From: Burkholderiaceae bacterium
GTDB lineage: Bacteria > Pseudomonadota > Gammaproteobacteria > Burkholderiales > Burkholderiaceae_D
Assembly (NCBI GenBank): GCA_023653025.1
Contig: JAMNXS010000013.1
Location: forward strand, 1-53,124
Direction: 5' to 3'
DNA length: 53,124 nt
Shown: in pieces, positions 43,455 to 52,888 of the stretch
Layout of the letters: every line of letters begins with the position of its first letter
Numbering within the stretch: position 1 is the stretch's first letter
Notes under the pieces: model-generated
Database searches by the model: none
Told to the model about the DNA's origin: nothing
The model's input: only the letters and a program-made list of their open reading frames with translations
Made by a program: the position numbers and the translations under genes

Positions 43455-44807
43455 ATGTCTGCCTGTGCCGAAGCTCTACGACTGCGCCTCGCTCAAGGGC
43501 CGGCATCGGCGCGGCAACTCATTGATTTCATTGGAACTAGCCAGCCCACCCTGTCGCGTGGATTGACCGCGCTCGGCTCGCAGGTGGTTAGGATGGGAGC
43601 GGCCCGATCCATTCGCTATGCACTACGCGACGAACGTCGGGACATCGCCGATATCCGCGTCTACCGGGTCGGCACCGACGGCCAGCTCTGGTGCCTGGGA
43701 ACGCTGGTGCCGGTCCTGCCCGAGGGCTTCGTCATGTTCGAGGAGGGAGGCAAGGCCCTTCACAGCCCCGGCCTGCCCTGGTGGCTGCATGACATGCGTC
43801 CGCAGGGTTATCTTGGCCGCGCCTACGTGGCCCGCCACGCAAGCGCCCTCGGTTTGCCCGAGCGTCTGGGCGCCTGGTCCGAGACGCATGCGCTGCGCGC
43901 CCTGCTGGTCCACGGACATGACATCGTCGGCAACCTGCTGCTCGGCGATCTGGCGCGCGACCGATTCCTCGCCACGCCGATCCCGGTGCCGGTCGGCCTG
44001 TCGACCCAAGGCGCCGACTACGCGCGGCTGGCCGAGGCGGCGGCCAGCGGCGAGCAGCCGGGCTCCTCCGCCGCAGGGGAACAGCCGAAATTCACTACCT
44101 ATGCGATGACGCCGGACGGCCCACGCCATGTGCTGGTCAAGTTCAGCGAAGTCGAGGCAAGCCCGGTCAGCGAGCGCTGGCGCGATCTGCTGCTTGCCGA
44201 ACATATCGCGCTGCAGACGCTGGCCGACGCGGGCATCAGTGCGGCACGCAGCCGGCTGGTCGATCATGCCGGGCAGCGCTTCCTCGAGGTCGAGCGTTTC
44301 GACCGTGAGGGCGCCCTCGGCCGCCGCGCTCTTCACTCGCTGGCATCGCTGGCATCGCTGGATGCCGAGTTCATCGGTTCGGGCGATGGCAGCTGGCCAT
44401 CGATCGTGCGCCGGCTGGCGGCGGCGCGGCAGGTCCGCCGGGAGGCGGTACCCGAAGCCGAACGGCTATGGGCCTTCGGCACGCTGATCGGGAACACCGA
44501 CATGCACAACGGGAATCTCTCGTTCATTGCCGAACATGGCCGGCCGTATCAGCTGGCGCCGGCCTATGACATGACCTGCATGGGTTTCCGGCCGACCGGC
44601 AGCGGGCGCTTGCAGGACCGCCTGGCGGCGGCGGTGATTTCCGCTGATGTATCGCATGAGGCTTGGCGGCAGGCGATGAGGCTGGCAAGGGATTTCCTGC
44701 AGCGGATGCAGGCGGAGCATCGGTTCAGCGCGCGGTTTGCGCCGTGTGTTGCAGCGCTGCACGCGCATCTGGAGGCCGCGGCAGAGAAGACGCGGCGATT
44801 GGCCTAG
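43455..44807 (+). CDS. yjjJ: YjjJ-type HipA-family kinase with N-terminal winged helix, orphan
   Basis: The 450-aa product joins a DNA-binding winged helix (about 1-57: GPASARQLIDFIGTSQPTLSRGLTALGSQVVRMG) to a HipA Ser/Thr kinase. The Gly-rich loop SSAAGEQPKF (204-213) holds the HipA autophosphorylation-loop serines. The catalytic NTDMHNGN (347-354) contains Asp349, and YDM (371-373) is the metal-binding Asp. All catalytic residues are present. No HipB antitoxin gene is adjacent, as with E. coli YjjJ; the fused winged helix may take that place. It sits between the flagellar fliK operon and the convergent mot genes and has no evident flagellar role. Confidence 0.88.
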   Translation: MSACAEALRLRLAQGPASARQLIDFIGTSQPTLSRGLTALGSQVVRMGAARSIRYALRDERRDIADIRVYRVGTDGQLWCLGTLVPVLPEGFVMFEEGGKALHSPGLPWWLHDMRPQGYLGRAYVARHASALGLPERLGAWSETHALRALLVHGHDIVGNLLLGDLARDRFLATPIPVPVGLSTQGADYARLAEAAASGEQPGSSAAGEQPKFTTYAMTPDGPRHVLVKFSEVEASPVSERWRDLLLAEHIALQTLADAGISAARSRLVDHAGQRFLEVERFDREGALGRRALHSLASLASLDAEFIGSGDGSWPSIVRRLAAARQVRREAVPEAERLWAFGTLIGNTDMHNGNLSFIAEHGRPYQLAPAYDMTCMGFRPTGSGRLQDRLAAAVISADVSHEAWRQAMRLARDFLQRMQAEHRFSARFAPCVAALHAHLEAAAEKTRRLA

Positions 44808-44872
44808 GCAAGCCGTGTTGATGGCGGATTTAGCGAAAACCGTAGGTTTCGCCGAGAGCGGCCGTGCCGGGC

Positions 44873-45898
44873 TCAGCCCCCGCTCGCATCCACCAGCACT
44901 TCGATCCTGCGGTTTTTCGCCCGGCCCTCGCGCGTGTCATTCGGCGCGACCGGTCGGGTGTCGGCCATGCCGCGCACGACGACGCGTTCGCGCGGCACGC
45001 CGGCATAGCCGGTCAGGTAGTCGGCCACCGACGAGGCGCGGGCGCCGGACAGATCCCAGTTCGACCGGTAGCGCTGGTGGCCCGACAGCGGCACGTCGTC
45101 GGTATGGCCTTCGACCGTGATGCGGCCGCCGGCCTTGGCAATGGCTTCGCCGATCTTGCGCAGCATCGGCAGCGACTCGGGCGACAGCTCGGCGCTGGCC
45201 GGATAGAAGCTGCCCTGCACGGCCATCCGGATCACGATGCGCTCGCCGTCGCGCTCGACCTGCGCCTCGCCCTGCGCGATCTCGGCGGCCAGCGCGTCGC
45301 GCAGTTCGCGCACCCGGCGCGCGAGCTCGACACCGCGGTCGTCGCCGGCCCCGCCCTCGCGCACCTCGACCGGCGTCTCGACCTGCGCCTGCGCATCGGC
45401 GATGCGCGCGTAGAGGTCGATCAGTTCCTGCGGCAGCGGGCCGCTGCTGCGCTCGGGCAGCTGGATCAGCAGCCGGCCCTGGTCGGCCTTCAGCACGACC
45501 CGGTTGCCCGCGATGTCGAGCGACAGTTCCTTCTGCAGCTTGCCGAGGTCGCGCGCGAGTTGCTCGGGCAACGGCAGCGTGTCGTCGGCCGGGCCGCCGG
45601 CCAGCCGGGTCTCGGGTGCCGGCGCCCGCACGGGCGGCGGCGCATCCGCCTGCTCGCGGCCGAGCGATTTCTGCAGCGAGCCGGTGGCGTCGCGGAAACG
45701 GGTTTCATTCAGGTCGGAGAAGGACAGCACCAGCAGAAAAAATGCCAGCAGCAGCGTGATCATGTCGGCAAAGGTCACGATCCACATTGGCGCGCCGTGG
45801 CGCTGCGGCTGCTCGTCTTCCTGTGCGGTGACGGTATCGAACAGCGATTGCGGCAGCCGTGCGCCGTCGTCGTCATCGATGCTCTCGGCGCGCGCCAC
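44873..45898 (-). CDS. motB: Flagellar stator protein MotB/PomB type
   Basis: MotB anchors the stator to peptidoglycan and carries the ion-binding Asp. The 341-aa product has a membrane helix PMWIVTFADMITLLLAFFLLVLSF with Asp45. A plug region follows (DLNETRFRDATGSLQKSLGRE). The C-terminal OmpA-like domain is GGRITVEGHTDDVPLSGHQRYRSNWDLSGARASSVADYL to GMADTRPVAPNDTREGRAKNRRIEV. It lies three bases after the motA stop. Whether it uses protons or sodium cannot be decided by eye; the pair could equally be called MotCD. Confidence 0.92.
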   Translation of the reverse strand: MARAESIDDDDGARLPQSLFDTVTAQEDEQPQRHGAPMWIVTFADMITLLLAFFLLVLSFSDLNETRFRDATGSLQKSLGREQADAPPPVRAPAPETRLAGGPADDTLPLPEQLARDLGKLQKELSLDIAGNRVVLKADQGRLLIQLPERSSGPLPQELIDLYARIADAQAQVETPVEVREGGAGDDRGVELARRVRELRDALAAEIAQGEAQVERDGERIVIRMAVQGSFYPASAELSPESLPMLRKIGEAIAKAGGRITVEGHTDDVPLSGHQRYRSNWDLSGARASSVADYLTGYAGVPRERVVVRGMADTRPVAPNDTREGRAKNRRIEVLVDASGG

Positions 45899-45901
45899 GG
45901 G

Positions 45902-46723
45902 TCAGCCCCTGACGGATTCGTCGTCGCGCACCTGCTGGAACTCTTCCTTCAGCGAAGGCGGCGCGGGCAGCGCGGCCGGCCCGGCCTCGTCGCCAGACAG
46001 GTTGCCGAGCAGGAGGTCGGGCAGCAGCCGCGGATCGCCTCCCTTGTGAACGAACAGCACGCCCGCCATCGCCAGCTCGTAGTTGCGGCGCGCGCGCCGG
46101 CTGTAGCCATTGATCTTCTGCACCAGCGGCCCGAGGACGACGTTGGCCAGCACCGCGCCGTACAGCGTGGTGAGCAGCGCCACGGCCATGCCAGGGCCGA
46201 TCGCGCGCGGGTCGTTGACATTGCCCATCATGAGCACCAGACCGACCAGGGTGCCGATCATGCCCATGCCGGGCGCGAGTTCCTGCGCGTAGCCGAAGAA
46301 GTCGCGCGCATGCTCGTAGCGCTGCTTGATCTCGGTGATCTCGCGCAGCAGCGCATCCTTCAGCAGCGCGTGATCGATGCCGTCGACCCACATCCGTACC
46401 GCCTTGGCGATGAAGCGGTCCTTGTATTCGCGGTCTTCGAGCGTGACCATCCAGCGGTCATCGTGGCGCGCGACGCGGCCGACCTCGATCAGCTCGTCGA
46501 TCATGTCCTGCAGCCGGGTCGGCTGCGAGGTCAGCACCTCGCGCGCCGTCGCATAGGCGGCCTTGAACTCGGCCACCGAGCTCTTGGCCAGCACGCACAG
46601 GAAGGTGCCGCCGAAGACGATCAGCGCTGCCGGCAGGTCGAGAAACTGCGTGAACTGGCCGCCGGTGGCCACCGCGATCAGCAGCAGCGCACCGATCACG
46701 CCGGTCAGGCTGACGATGTCCAT
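45902..46723 (-). CDS. motA: Flagellar stator protein MotA/PomA type
   Basis: MotA is the ring-forming stator subunit. The 273-aa product has four membrane segments. The conserved prolines are in YAQELAPGMGMIGTLVGLVLMM and LLTTLYGAVLANVVLGPL. The cytoplasmic loop holds the charged FIAKAVRMWVDGIDHALLKDALLREITEIKQRYEHARDFF. The length and lack of an extended loop are closer to PomA/MotC than to enteric MotA (295 aa). It is 56 bases after the sigma-54 activator gene. Confidence 0.92.
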   Translation of the reverse strand: MDIVSLTGVIGALLLIAVATGGQFTQFLDLPAALIVFGGTFLCVLAKSSVAEFKAAYATAREVLTSQPTRLQDMIDELIEVGRVARHDDRWMVTLEDREYKDRFIAKAVRMWVDGIDHALLKDALLREITEIKQRYEHARDFFGYAQELAPGMGMIGTLVGLVLMMGNVNDPRAIGPGMAVALLTTLYGAVLANVVLGPLVQKINGYSRRARRNYELAMAGVLFVHKGGDPRLLPDLLLGNLSGDEAGPAALPAPPSLKEEFQQVRDDESVRG

Positions 46724-46779
46724 GTCGCTTCGTTTCCTTGTCGTCGTTCTTTCGATGAACCGGGCAGGCGCTGCGGCCC

Positions 46780-47904
<1,125 letters not shown>

Positions 47905-47981
47905 GAGCGTCGGGCTGTCCTCGAAAGGGCGTGGCGGGAGGAGCGGCAGTCGCCGGACGCTGACTTGCACACACTTTCCCG

Positions 47982-48020
47982 ATGTTTCCGAATTGAAACA
48001 TAGGGGTGCAATAGTGTCAA
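47982..48020 (-). promoter_or_regulatory. Sigma-70-like promoter with overlapping palindrome, sigma-54 activator gene
   Basis: On the minus strand TTGACA (48020-48015), 17 bases, then TTCAAT (47997-47992). The palindrome ATGTTTC-CGAATT-GAAACAT (47982-48001) covers the -10 element and is a candidate operator. The leader is about 85 bases. Confidence 0.55.
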
Positions 48021-48174
48021 TGCGTAACCGCCCGTAACGACGCCTGGCCATGCAGGCCCCTGCCTGAACGAGCCCGGCCCGCCGACGCCGGCTTTTAAAG
48101 TTTTGAATCCCCGGCGGCCAAGGGTGGCTACAATGCTGCGAAACGGTGGAAACCACGGAGGAAACGCGTCCGCC

Positions 48175-49158
48175 ATGCACCTGCTCCTGCCCCTCGCCTT
48201 CACACTGTCGCCGCTGCTCGGCTGGGCTGCCGGCTGGCCGTGGCTGACCGTGCTGCTGGCGGCGGCGGTGCTGCCGCTGGCCGAGTGGCTGGTCGGCCGC
48301 GCGGGCGAGGCGCCCGACTGGCGCTGGGGCGAGCGCTTTCCGCGCGGCGTCATGCTGGCGGTGCTGGCGACCTGCAGCGTGCTGCCGCTGCTGGCCTCGG
48401 ACGACGGCTGGACAAGCTGGCTCCCGCTGGCGCTGGGCAGCGGCTACGTGGCCGGCGGCATCGGCATCGTGCTGGCGCACGAGCTCGCGCATCGCCGCCC
48501 CTTCGCCGACCGGCTGCTGGCGCGCGCGCTGCTGTGCCTGATCGGCTTTGGCCACTACGCGCTCGAACACAACCGCGGCCACCACCGGGCAGCGGCCACC
48601 CGGCCCGACCCGGCGACCGCGCGCCGCGACGAATCGCTGTGGGGCTTTATGCCGCGCTATTTTTCCGGCGTGTTCAGCGACGCGCTGCGGCTCTCGCGCG
48701 AAGCGCCGGGCCGGCTGAACGAGGCACTGGCGCTGGCCGGCCTGTCGCTGGCGATGGCGGCCGGCGTGGCGGCCATCGGCGGACTGCCGGCGCTTGCCTT
48801 CCTCGCGGTGCAGGCGCTGGTGGCGCAGGCCCTGGTCGCCGCCGTCGATTACATCGAGCACTGGGGCCTCGAGCGCGCCGAGGTCGGCGGGCGACCCGAA
48901 CGGATGGGGCCGCAGCACACCTGGGACTGCGCGAACCGCGTGTCGGACGCGATGCTGTTCAACCTGCCGCGACACGCGTCGCACCACATGGAGCCCTCGC
49001 TCGACTGCGACGAACTGTACCGGGTGCCGGCATCGCCGCAGATGCCGACCGGCTATGCCGGCATGGTGCTGCTGGCCTTCGTGTCGCCGCTCTACCGCCG
49101 CATCATGCTGCCGCGCCTGCCGGGCGCGCCTGCTGCGGCGGGCGTGGCCGCTGCCTGA
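48175..49158 (+). CDS. AlkB-like membrane non-heme diiron hydroxylase
   Basis: The 327-aa product is an integral membrane protein of the alkane hydroxylase / fatty acid desaturase superfamily. The histidine boxes are HELAHR (102-107), EHNRGHH (131-137), DYIEHWGLER (225-234) and NLPRHASHH (263-271); their spacing matches AlkB. It lacks the longer termini of classical AlkB (about 400 aa). No rubredoxin or ferredoxin gene is adjacent. I chose ATG 48175 because GGAGGA lies 12 bases upstream; ATG 48133 is an alternative. Substrate is unknown: medium-chain alkanes are one possibility. Confidence 0.85.
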   Translation: MHLLLPLAFTLSPLLGWAAGWPWLTVLLAAAVLPLAEWLVGRAGEAPDWRWGERFPRGVMLAVLATCSVLPLLASDDGWTSWLPLALGSGYVAGGIGIVLAHELAHRRPFADRLLARALLCLIGFGHYALEHNRGHHRAAATRPDPATARRDESLWGFMPRYFSGVFSDALRLSREAPGRLNEALALAGLSLAMAAGVAAIGGLPALAFLAVQALVAQALVAAVDYIEHWGLERAEVGGRPERMGPQHTWDCANRVSDAMLFNLPRHASHHMEPSLDCDELYRVPASPQMPTGYAGMVLLAFVSPLYRRIMLPRLPGAPAAAGVAAA

Positions 49159-49175
49159 GTACCGGAGGACTGGCG

Positions 49176-49634
49176 ATGAACACGATCCCCCAGCTGCGCC
49201 GCATCCTGAAGGAATACCGGACGATCGCCGTGGTCGGCCTGTCGGCTGACTGGTACCGGCCCTCCTATTTCGCCGCCAAGTACATGCAGGAGCACGGCTT
49301 CCGCATCATTCCGGTGAACCCGAAATATGACAGCATTCTCGGCGAAACCTGCTACCCGGACCTGCGGTCGATTCCGGATCCGGTTGACATTGTCGATGTG
49401 TTCCGCAAGCCGACCGACTGCGCACCGATCGCGCACGACGCCGTCGCCATCGGCGCGAAGGTGCTGTGGCTGCAGATCGGCGTCGTCAATGACGAGGCCC
49501 GGCAGATCGCCGAGGCCGGCGACCTGGAAGTCGTGATGGACCGCTGCGTCAAGATCGAATACGCGCGCCTGTTCGGCGGCCTCGGCTGGTTTGGCGTCAA
49601 TACCAAGGTCATTTCCGCACGCCGCCCCGTCTGA
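49176..49634 (+). CDS. CoA-binding domain protein (YccU type)
   Basis: The 152-aa product is a single Rossmann-like CoA-binding domain: LKEYRTIAVVGLSADWYRPSYFAAKYMQEHGFRIIPVNPKYDSILGETCYPDLRSIPDPVDIVDVFRKP and later LWLQIGVVNDEARQIAEAGDLEVVMDRCVKIEYARL. GGAGGA stands eight bases before ATG 49176. The biochemical role of the family is not established. Nearness to the AlkB-like gene (17 bases) suggests one transcript. Confidence 0.88.
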   Translation: MNTIPQLRRILKEYRTIAVVGLSADWYRPSYFAAKYMQEHGFRIIPVNPKYDSILGETCYPDLRSIPDPVDIVDVFRKPTDCAPIAHDAVAIGAKVLWLQIGVVNDEARQIAEAGDLEVVMDRCVKIEYARLFGGLGWFGVNTKVISARRPV

Positions 49635-49647
49635 CACGACCCCGTCC

Positions 49648-50940
49648 ATGGCCAACGATCACAAAGACCACGCATACCACTTCGATACCCTCTGCCTGCA
49701 TGCAGGGCAGATACCGGACGCGGCCACCGGCGCGCGCGCGGTGCCGATCTACCAGACCACCTCCTACGTGTTTGACAGCGCCGACCACGCGGCCAGCCTG
49801 TTCAACCTGCAGACCTTCGGCAATGTCTACTCGCGGCTGTCGAATCCGACGGTGGCCGTGCTCGAGGAGCGCGTGGCCGCGCTCGAGAACGGCCGTGCGG
49901 CGGTCGCTACCGGTAGCGGCATGGCCGCGCAGATGATCGCGATGCTGAACCTGTGCGAGGCCGGCGACGAGATCGTCGCCGCGCGCACGCTGTACGGCGG
50001 CACGCACACGCAGCTCGACGTCAATTTCCGCAAGCTCGGCATCCAGACCACCTTCGTCGACAGCGACGAGCCGGAAAACTTCGCGCGCGCGATCACGCCG
50101 AAGACCCGGTTGCTGTACGCGGAGACGATCGGCAACCCGTCGATGAACGTGCTCGACATCGAACGGGTCGCCGCGATCGCGGCCGCGCACGACCTGCCGC
50201 TGTTCATCGACAACACCTTCGCGTCGCCCTGGCTGTGCCGGCCTTTCGACTGGGGCGCGGCCATCGTCATGCACTCGGCCACCAAGTTCCTCGGCGGGCA
50301 TGGGACGACGATGGGCGGCATCATCGTCGAATCCGGCAAGTTCAACTGGGCCAACGGCAAGTTTGCGACCATGACGGAGCCGTCGAGGGGCTATCATGGC
50401 GTGCGCTTCTACGAGACCTTCGGCGACTTCGGCTTCACGATGAAGTGCCGGATGGAGGGCCTGCGCACCTTCGGTCCCGCACTGTCGCCAATGAACGCCT
50501 TCCTGCTGCTGCAGGGCGTCGAGACCCTGCACCTGCGGATGGAGCGCCACTGCAGCAACGCCCTGACGATCGCGCAGTACCTGAGCGAGCATCCGAAGGT
50601 GTCGTGGGTCAATTACCCGGGGCTGAAGAACAACCGCTATTACGCGCTCGCGCAAAAGTACCTGCCAAGGGGCGCGGGCGCGGTGCTGACCTTCGGCGTG
50701 AAGGGCGGCGCGGCGGCCGGCCGGAAATTCATCGAGAGCGTCGAGTTCCTGTCGCACCTCGCCAATATCGGCGACGCGAAAAGCCTCGTCATTCATCCGG
50801 CGTCGACCACGCACCGCCAGCTGTCGGAAGAGCAGCAACTGGCCGCCGGCGTCCCGCCCGACCTGATCCGGCTGGCGGTCGGCATCGAGTCGGTCGATGA
50901 CATACTGTGGGATATCGATCAGGCCCTGTCGAAGACCTGA
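49648..50940 (+). CDS. metY: O-acetylhomoserine sulfhydrylase
   Basis: This PLP enzyme makes homocysteine from O-acetylhomoserine and sulfide. The 430-aa product has the family opening FDTLCLHAGQIPDAATGARAVPIYQTTSYVFDSADHAASLF. The PLP-binding lysine is in MHSATKFLGGHGTTMGG. A C-terminal block reads SLVIHPASTTHRQLSEEQQLAAGVPPDLIRLAVGIE. I chose ATG 49648, which begins 13 bases after the previous stop. Length fits MetY rather than the shorter cystathionine enzymes. Nearby sulfur-transport genes may reflect a shared theme, though separate promoters are likely. Confidence 0.93.
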   Translation: MANDHKDHAYHFDTLCLHAGQIPDAATGARAVPIYQTTSYVFDSADHAASLFNLQTFGNVYSRLSNPTVAVLEERVAALENGRAAVATGSGMAAQMIAMLNLCEAGDEIVAARTLYGGTHTQLDVNFRKLGIQTTFVDSDEPENFARAITPKTRLLYAETIGNPSMNVLDIERVAAIAAAHDLPLFIDNTFASPWLCRPFDWGAAIVMHSATKFLGGHGTTMGGIIVESGKFNWANGKFATMTEPSRGYHGVRFYETFGDFGFTMKCRMEGLRTFGPALSPMNAFLLLQGVETLHLRMERHCSNALTIAQYLSEHPKVSWVNYPGLKNNRYYALAQKYLPRGAGAVLTFGVKGGAAAGRKFIESVEFLSHLANIGDAKSLVIHPASTTHRQLSEEQQLAAGVPPDLIRLAVGIESVDDILWDIDQALSKT

Positions 50941-50979
50941 ATTTTTTGATTCACCAGCACAACCAGGAGGAGAACCACC

Positions 50980-51189
50980 ATGAAGACCCTGTCCAGCATT
51001 CTGACCGCGCTGCTGCTGGCAGCCGCGATCGCACCGCATGCGTCGGCCGGCGCGCCGCCGAAAGTCGATCCGAACGCGCCGCCTCCCGAATACTGGGAGC
51101 CGGAAGCGGAAACCGAGCAGCCGGCGAAAAAAATGAAGAAGGACAAGAGCGCCAAGCGAGACAAGAAAAGCGCCGACGACAAGCGCTGA
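50980..51189 (+). CDS. Small secreted lysine-rich protein, unknown function
   Basis: The 69-aa product has a clear signal peptide (MKTLSSILTALLLAAAIAPHASA). A mature part follows, split into a Pro/Glu-rich acidic segment (DPNAPPPEYWEPEAETEQ) and a basic tail (KKMKKDKSAKRDKKSADDKR). AGGAGGAG precedes the ATG by five to eight bases, so it is very likely expressed. No family is recognised. Confidence 0.75.
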   Translation: MKTLSSILTALLLAAAIAPHASAGAPPKVDPNAPPPEYWEPEAETEQPAKKMKKDKSAKRDKKSADDKR

Positions 51190-51318
51190 CCTCGGTCACC
51201 GGGGCGCCGTCCGGTACGACGCCCTGCCCCTGCCCTGCCTCCGCTCCCCCGCCCCTCCACGCATCCGCGCGCGGATCGGCTCCGTCCTTCCTGATGCGGC
51301 CGGATGCCACTGAGCTGG

Positions 51319-51374
51319 CTATTCAATCTACTTTTGAATAGTTTATTGAAAAATATTCTGTAATGCGCTATAGT
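51319..51374 (+). promoter_or_regulatory. Promoter and candidate operator of the ArsR-YeeE operon
   Basis: TTGAAA (51346-51351), 17 bases, then TATAGT (51369-51374) is a strong sigma-70 promoter in an AT-rich island. Just upstream lies the inverted repeat CTATTCAA-N7-TTGAATAG (51319-51341), suitable for a dimeric winged-helix repressor such as the ArsR/BigR protein encoded next. Confidence 0.75.
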
Positions 51375-51399
51375 CTCGGCGAACCGACCGGATTGCCCG

Positions 51400-51732
51400 A
51401 TGACGACTACCCACGAACTTGACGTACCCACGATGCGCGCCGCAGCCAACCAGGCTTGCGCCCTGATGCGCGTGCTGTCCAATCCCGACCGCCTGATGCT
51501 GATGTGCCAGATCGCGCAAGGCGAGCGCTGCGTCGGCGAACTTGAGGAACTGCTCGACATCCGGCAGCCGACGCTATCGCAGCAGCTGGCCGTGCTGCGC
51601 GAGGAGGCGCTGGTGGAGACGCGCCGCGAGGGCAAGCAGATCTATTACCGGATCGCCAGCGACCAGGCGCTGGCAGTGATGAACCTGCTGTACCAGATCT
51701 ATTGCACGCCAGACGAAGGAGCCCAACGATGA
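51400..51732 (+). CDS. ArsR/BigR-type sulfur-responsive repressor
   Basis: The 110-aa product is a winged-helix dimeric repressor: LMRVLSNPDRLMLMCQIAQGERCVGELEELLDIRQPTLSQQLAVLREEALVETRREGKQIYYRIA. Cys36 and Cys102 occupy positions matching the redox pair of BigR/SqrR, which senses persulfides through a disulfide or tetrasulfide bond. Its stop overlaps the start of the YeeE-like gene (ATGA). The neighbouring transporter genes match known BigR operons. The palindrome at 51319 is its likely operator. Confidence 0.88.
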   Translation: MTTTHELDVPTMRAAANQACALMRVLSNPDRLMLMCQIAQGERCVGELEELLDIRQPTLSQQLAVLREEALVETRREGKQIYYRIASDQALAVMNLLYQIYCTPDEGAQR

Positions 51733-52160
51733 CGATCGACATGCTGCATTTCACCCCCGGCCTGTCGCTGATCGGCGGCCTGCTGATCGGCGCGGCGTCG
51801 GCGCTGTTCATCCTCGCCAACGGCCGCATCGCGGGTATCAGCGGCATCCTGGGCGGCCTGCTGCGGCCGGTGCGCGGCGACCTCGGCTGGCGGCTGGCCT
51901 TTTTGCTCGGGCTGGTGGCCTCGCCGGCGCTGGTCTACGTATTCATGCCCTACCACCCGCCGACCATCGACGCCGACACCGGCACGCTGATCGCGGCCGG
52001 CCTGCTGGTCGGCCTTGGCACCCGCTACGGCAGCGGCTGCACCAGCGGCCATGGCGTCTGTGGCCTGTCGCGCCTGTCGCCGCGTTCGCTGGTAGCGACG
52101 CTGGCCTTTATGGGCAGCGGCATGGCGGCGGTGTTCGTCATGCGGCACCTGATCGCCTGA
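51729..52160 (+). CDS. YeeE/YedE-type sulfur transporter, first half (PmpA-like)
   Basis: The 143-aa membrane protein has about four helices. The YeeE/YedE signature GLGTRYGSGCTSGHGVCGLSRLSPRSL contains the conserved Cys involved in passing thiosulfate-type sulfur. Full-length YeeE is about twice as long; here the two halves are separate genes. Translation is coupled to the repressor gene. Confidence 0.9.
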   Translation: MTIDMLHFTPGLSLIGGLLIGAASALFILANGRIAGISGILGGLLRPVRGDLGWRLAFLLGLVASPALVYVFMPYHPPTIDADTGTLIAAGLLVGLGTRYGSGCTSGHGVCGLSRLSPRSLVATLAFMGSGMAAVFVMRHLIA

Positions 52161-52171
52161 GGAGAACGGCA

Positions 52172-52627
52172 ATGCAAAAACACATGGACATCCTCTCTTC
52201 CTTCATCGTCGGCCTGATCTTCGGCATCGGCCTGATCCTGGCTGGCATGACCGACCCGTCGAAAGTGATCGGCTTCCTCGACGTTGCCGGCCTCTGGGAT
52301 CCGTCGCTGGCCTTTGTGATGGGTGGCGCGATCCTGGTCGGCGTGGTGGCGTTCCGCTTCGCGCGCAAGCGCAGCGCCGCCTTTTTCGGCGGCGCGATGC
52401 GCCTGCCCACCCGCGACGACATCGACCGGCGGCTGGTGCTGGGCAGCCTGGCCTTTGGCGTCGGCTGGGGCATGGCCGGCTTCTGCCCGGGTCCGGCGCT
52501 GACCGCGCTCGGCACCGGCAACGGCAAGGCAGTGATTTTCGTGCTGGCAATGATCGCCGGCATGGCGCTGTTCGAACTGGCCGATAAGCTGTTGCATGCG
52601 GCGCGGCGCGAGCGCGCTCACCCCTGA
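52172..52627 (+). CDS. YeeE/YedE-type sulfur transporter, second half (PmpB-like)
   Basis: The 151-aa membrane protein begins ILSSFIVGLIFGIGLILAGMTDPSKVIGFLDVAG and contains GWGMAGFCPGPALTALGTG, the second Cys-bearing signature of the family. GGAG lies just upstream of the start, 11 bases after the first half. The two products should pair in the membrane. Confidence 0.9.
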   Translation: MQKHMDILSSFIVGLIFGIGLILAGMTDPSKVIGFLDVAGLWDPSLAFVMGGAILVGVVAFRFARKRSAAFFGGAMRLPTRDDIDRRLVLGSLAFGVGWGMAGFCPGPALTALGTGNGKAVIFVLAMIAGMALFELADKLLHAARRERAHP

Positions 52628-52676
52628 TTCATTCACGCATCGAACACTCACCGAACATTCACTGAAGGAGAGCGTC

Positions 52677-52886
52677 ATGAAGGCCAATGTCGGATCACTT
52701 GACCGCACGCTGCGCATCGCCGCCGGCGTCATTCTCATCCTGCTTGCGCTCGCGCAGGTGATCGGCCCCTGGGGCTGGATAGGCATCGTCCCGCTGCTGA
52801 CCGGCGTGTTCCGCTTCTGTCCCGCCTACAGTCTGCTCGGCGTACGCACCTGCAAGGTCGATGCGACGCAGGAAGGCTCGCACTGA
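52677..52886 (+). CDS. DUF2892 small membrane protein
   Basis: The 69-aa product has two membrane helices and the family motif RFCPAYSLLGVRTCK. Such domains occur alone or fused to rhodanese (as in YgaP) and are common in sulfide-responsive operons. AAGGAG precedes the ATG. It likely ends the ArsR-YeeE operon. Confidence 0.88.
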   Translation: MKANVGSLDRTLRIAAGVILILLALAQVIGPWGWIGIVPLLTGVFRFCPAYSLLGVRTCKVDATQEGSH

Positions 52887-52888
52887 GC

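Noticed and set aside
44820-44864. Possible terminator between the convergent YjjJ-like and motB genes
   Set aside because: GGCGGATTTAGCGAAAACC and GGTTTCGCC look like a decayed REP-like core, but pairing is broken and no T-run follows, so I could not support a terminator.
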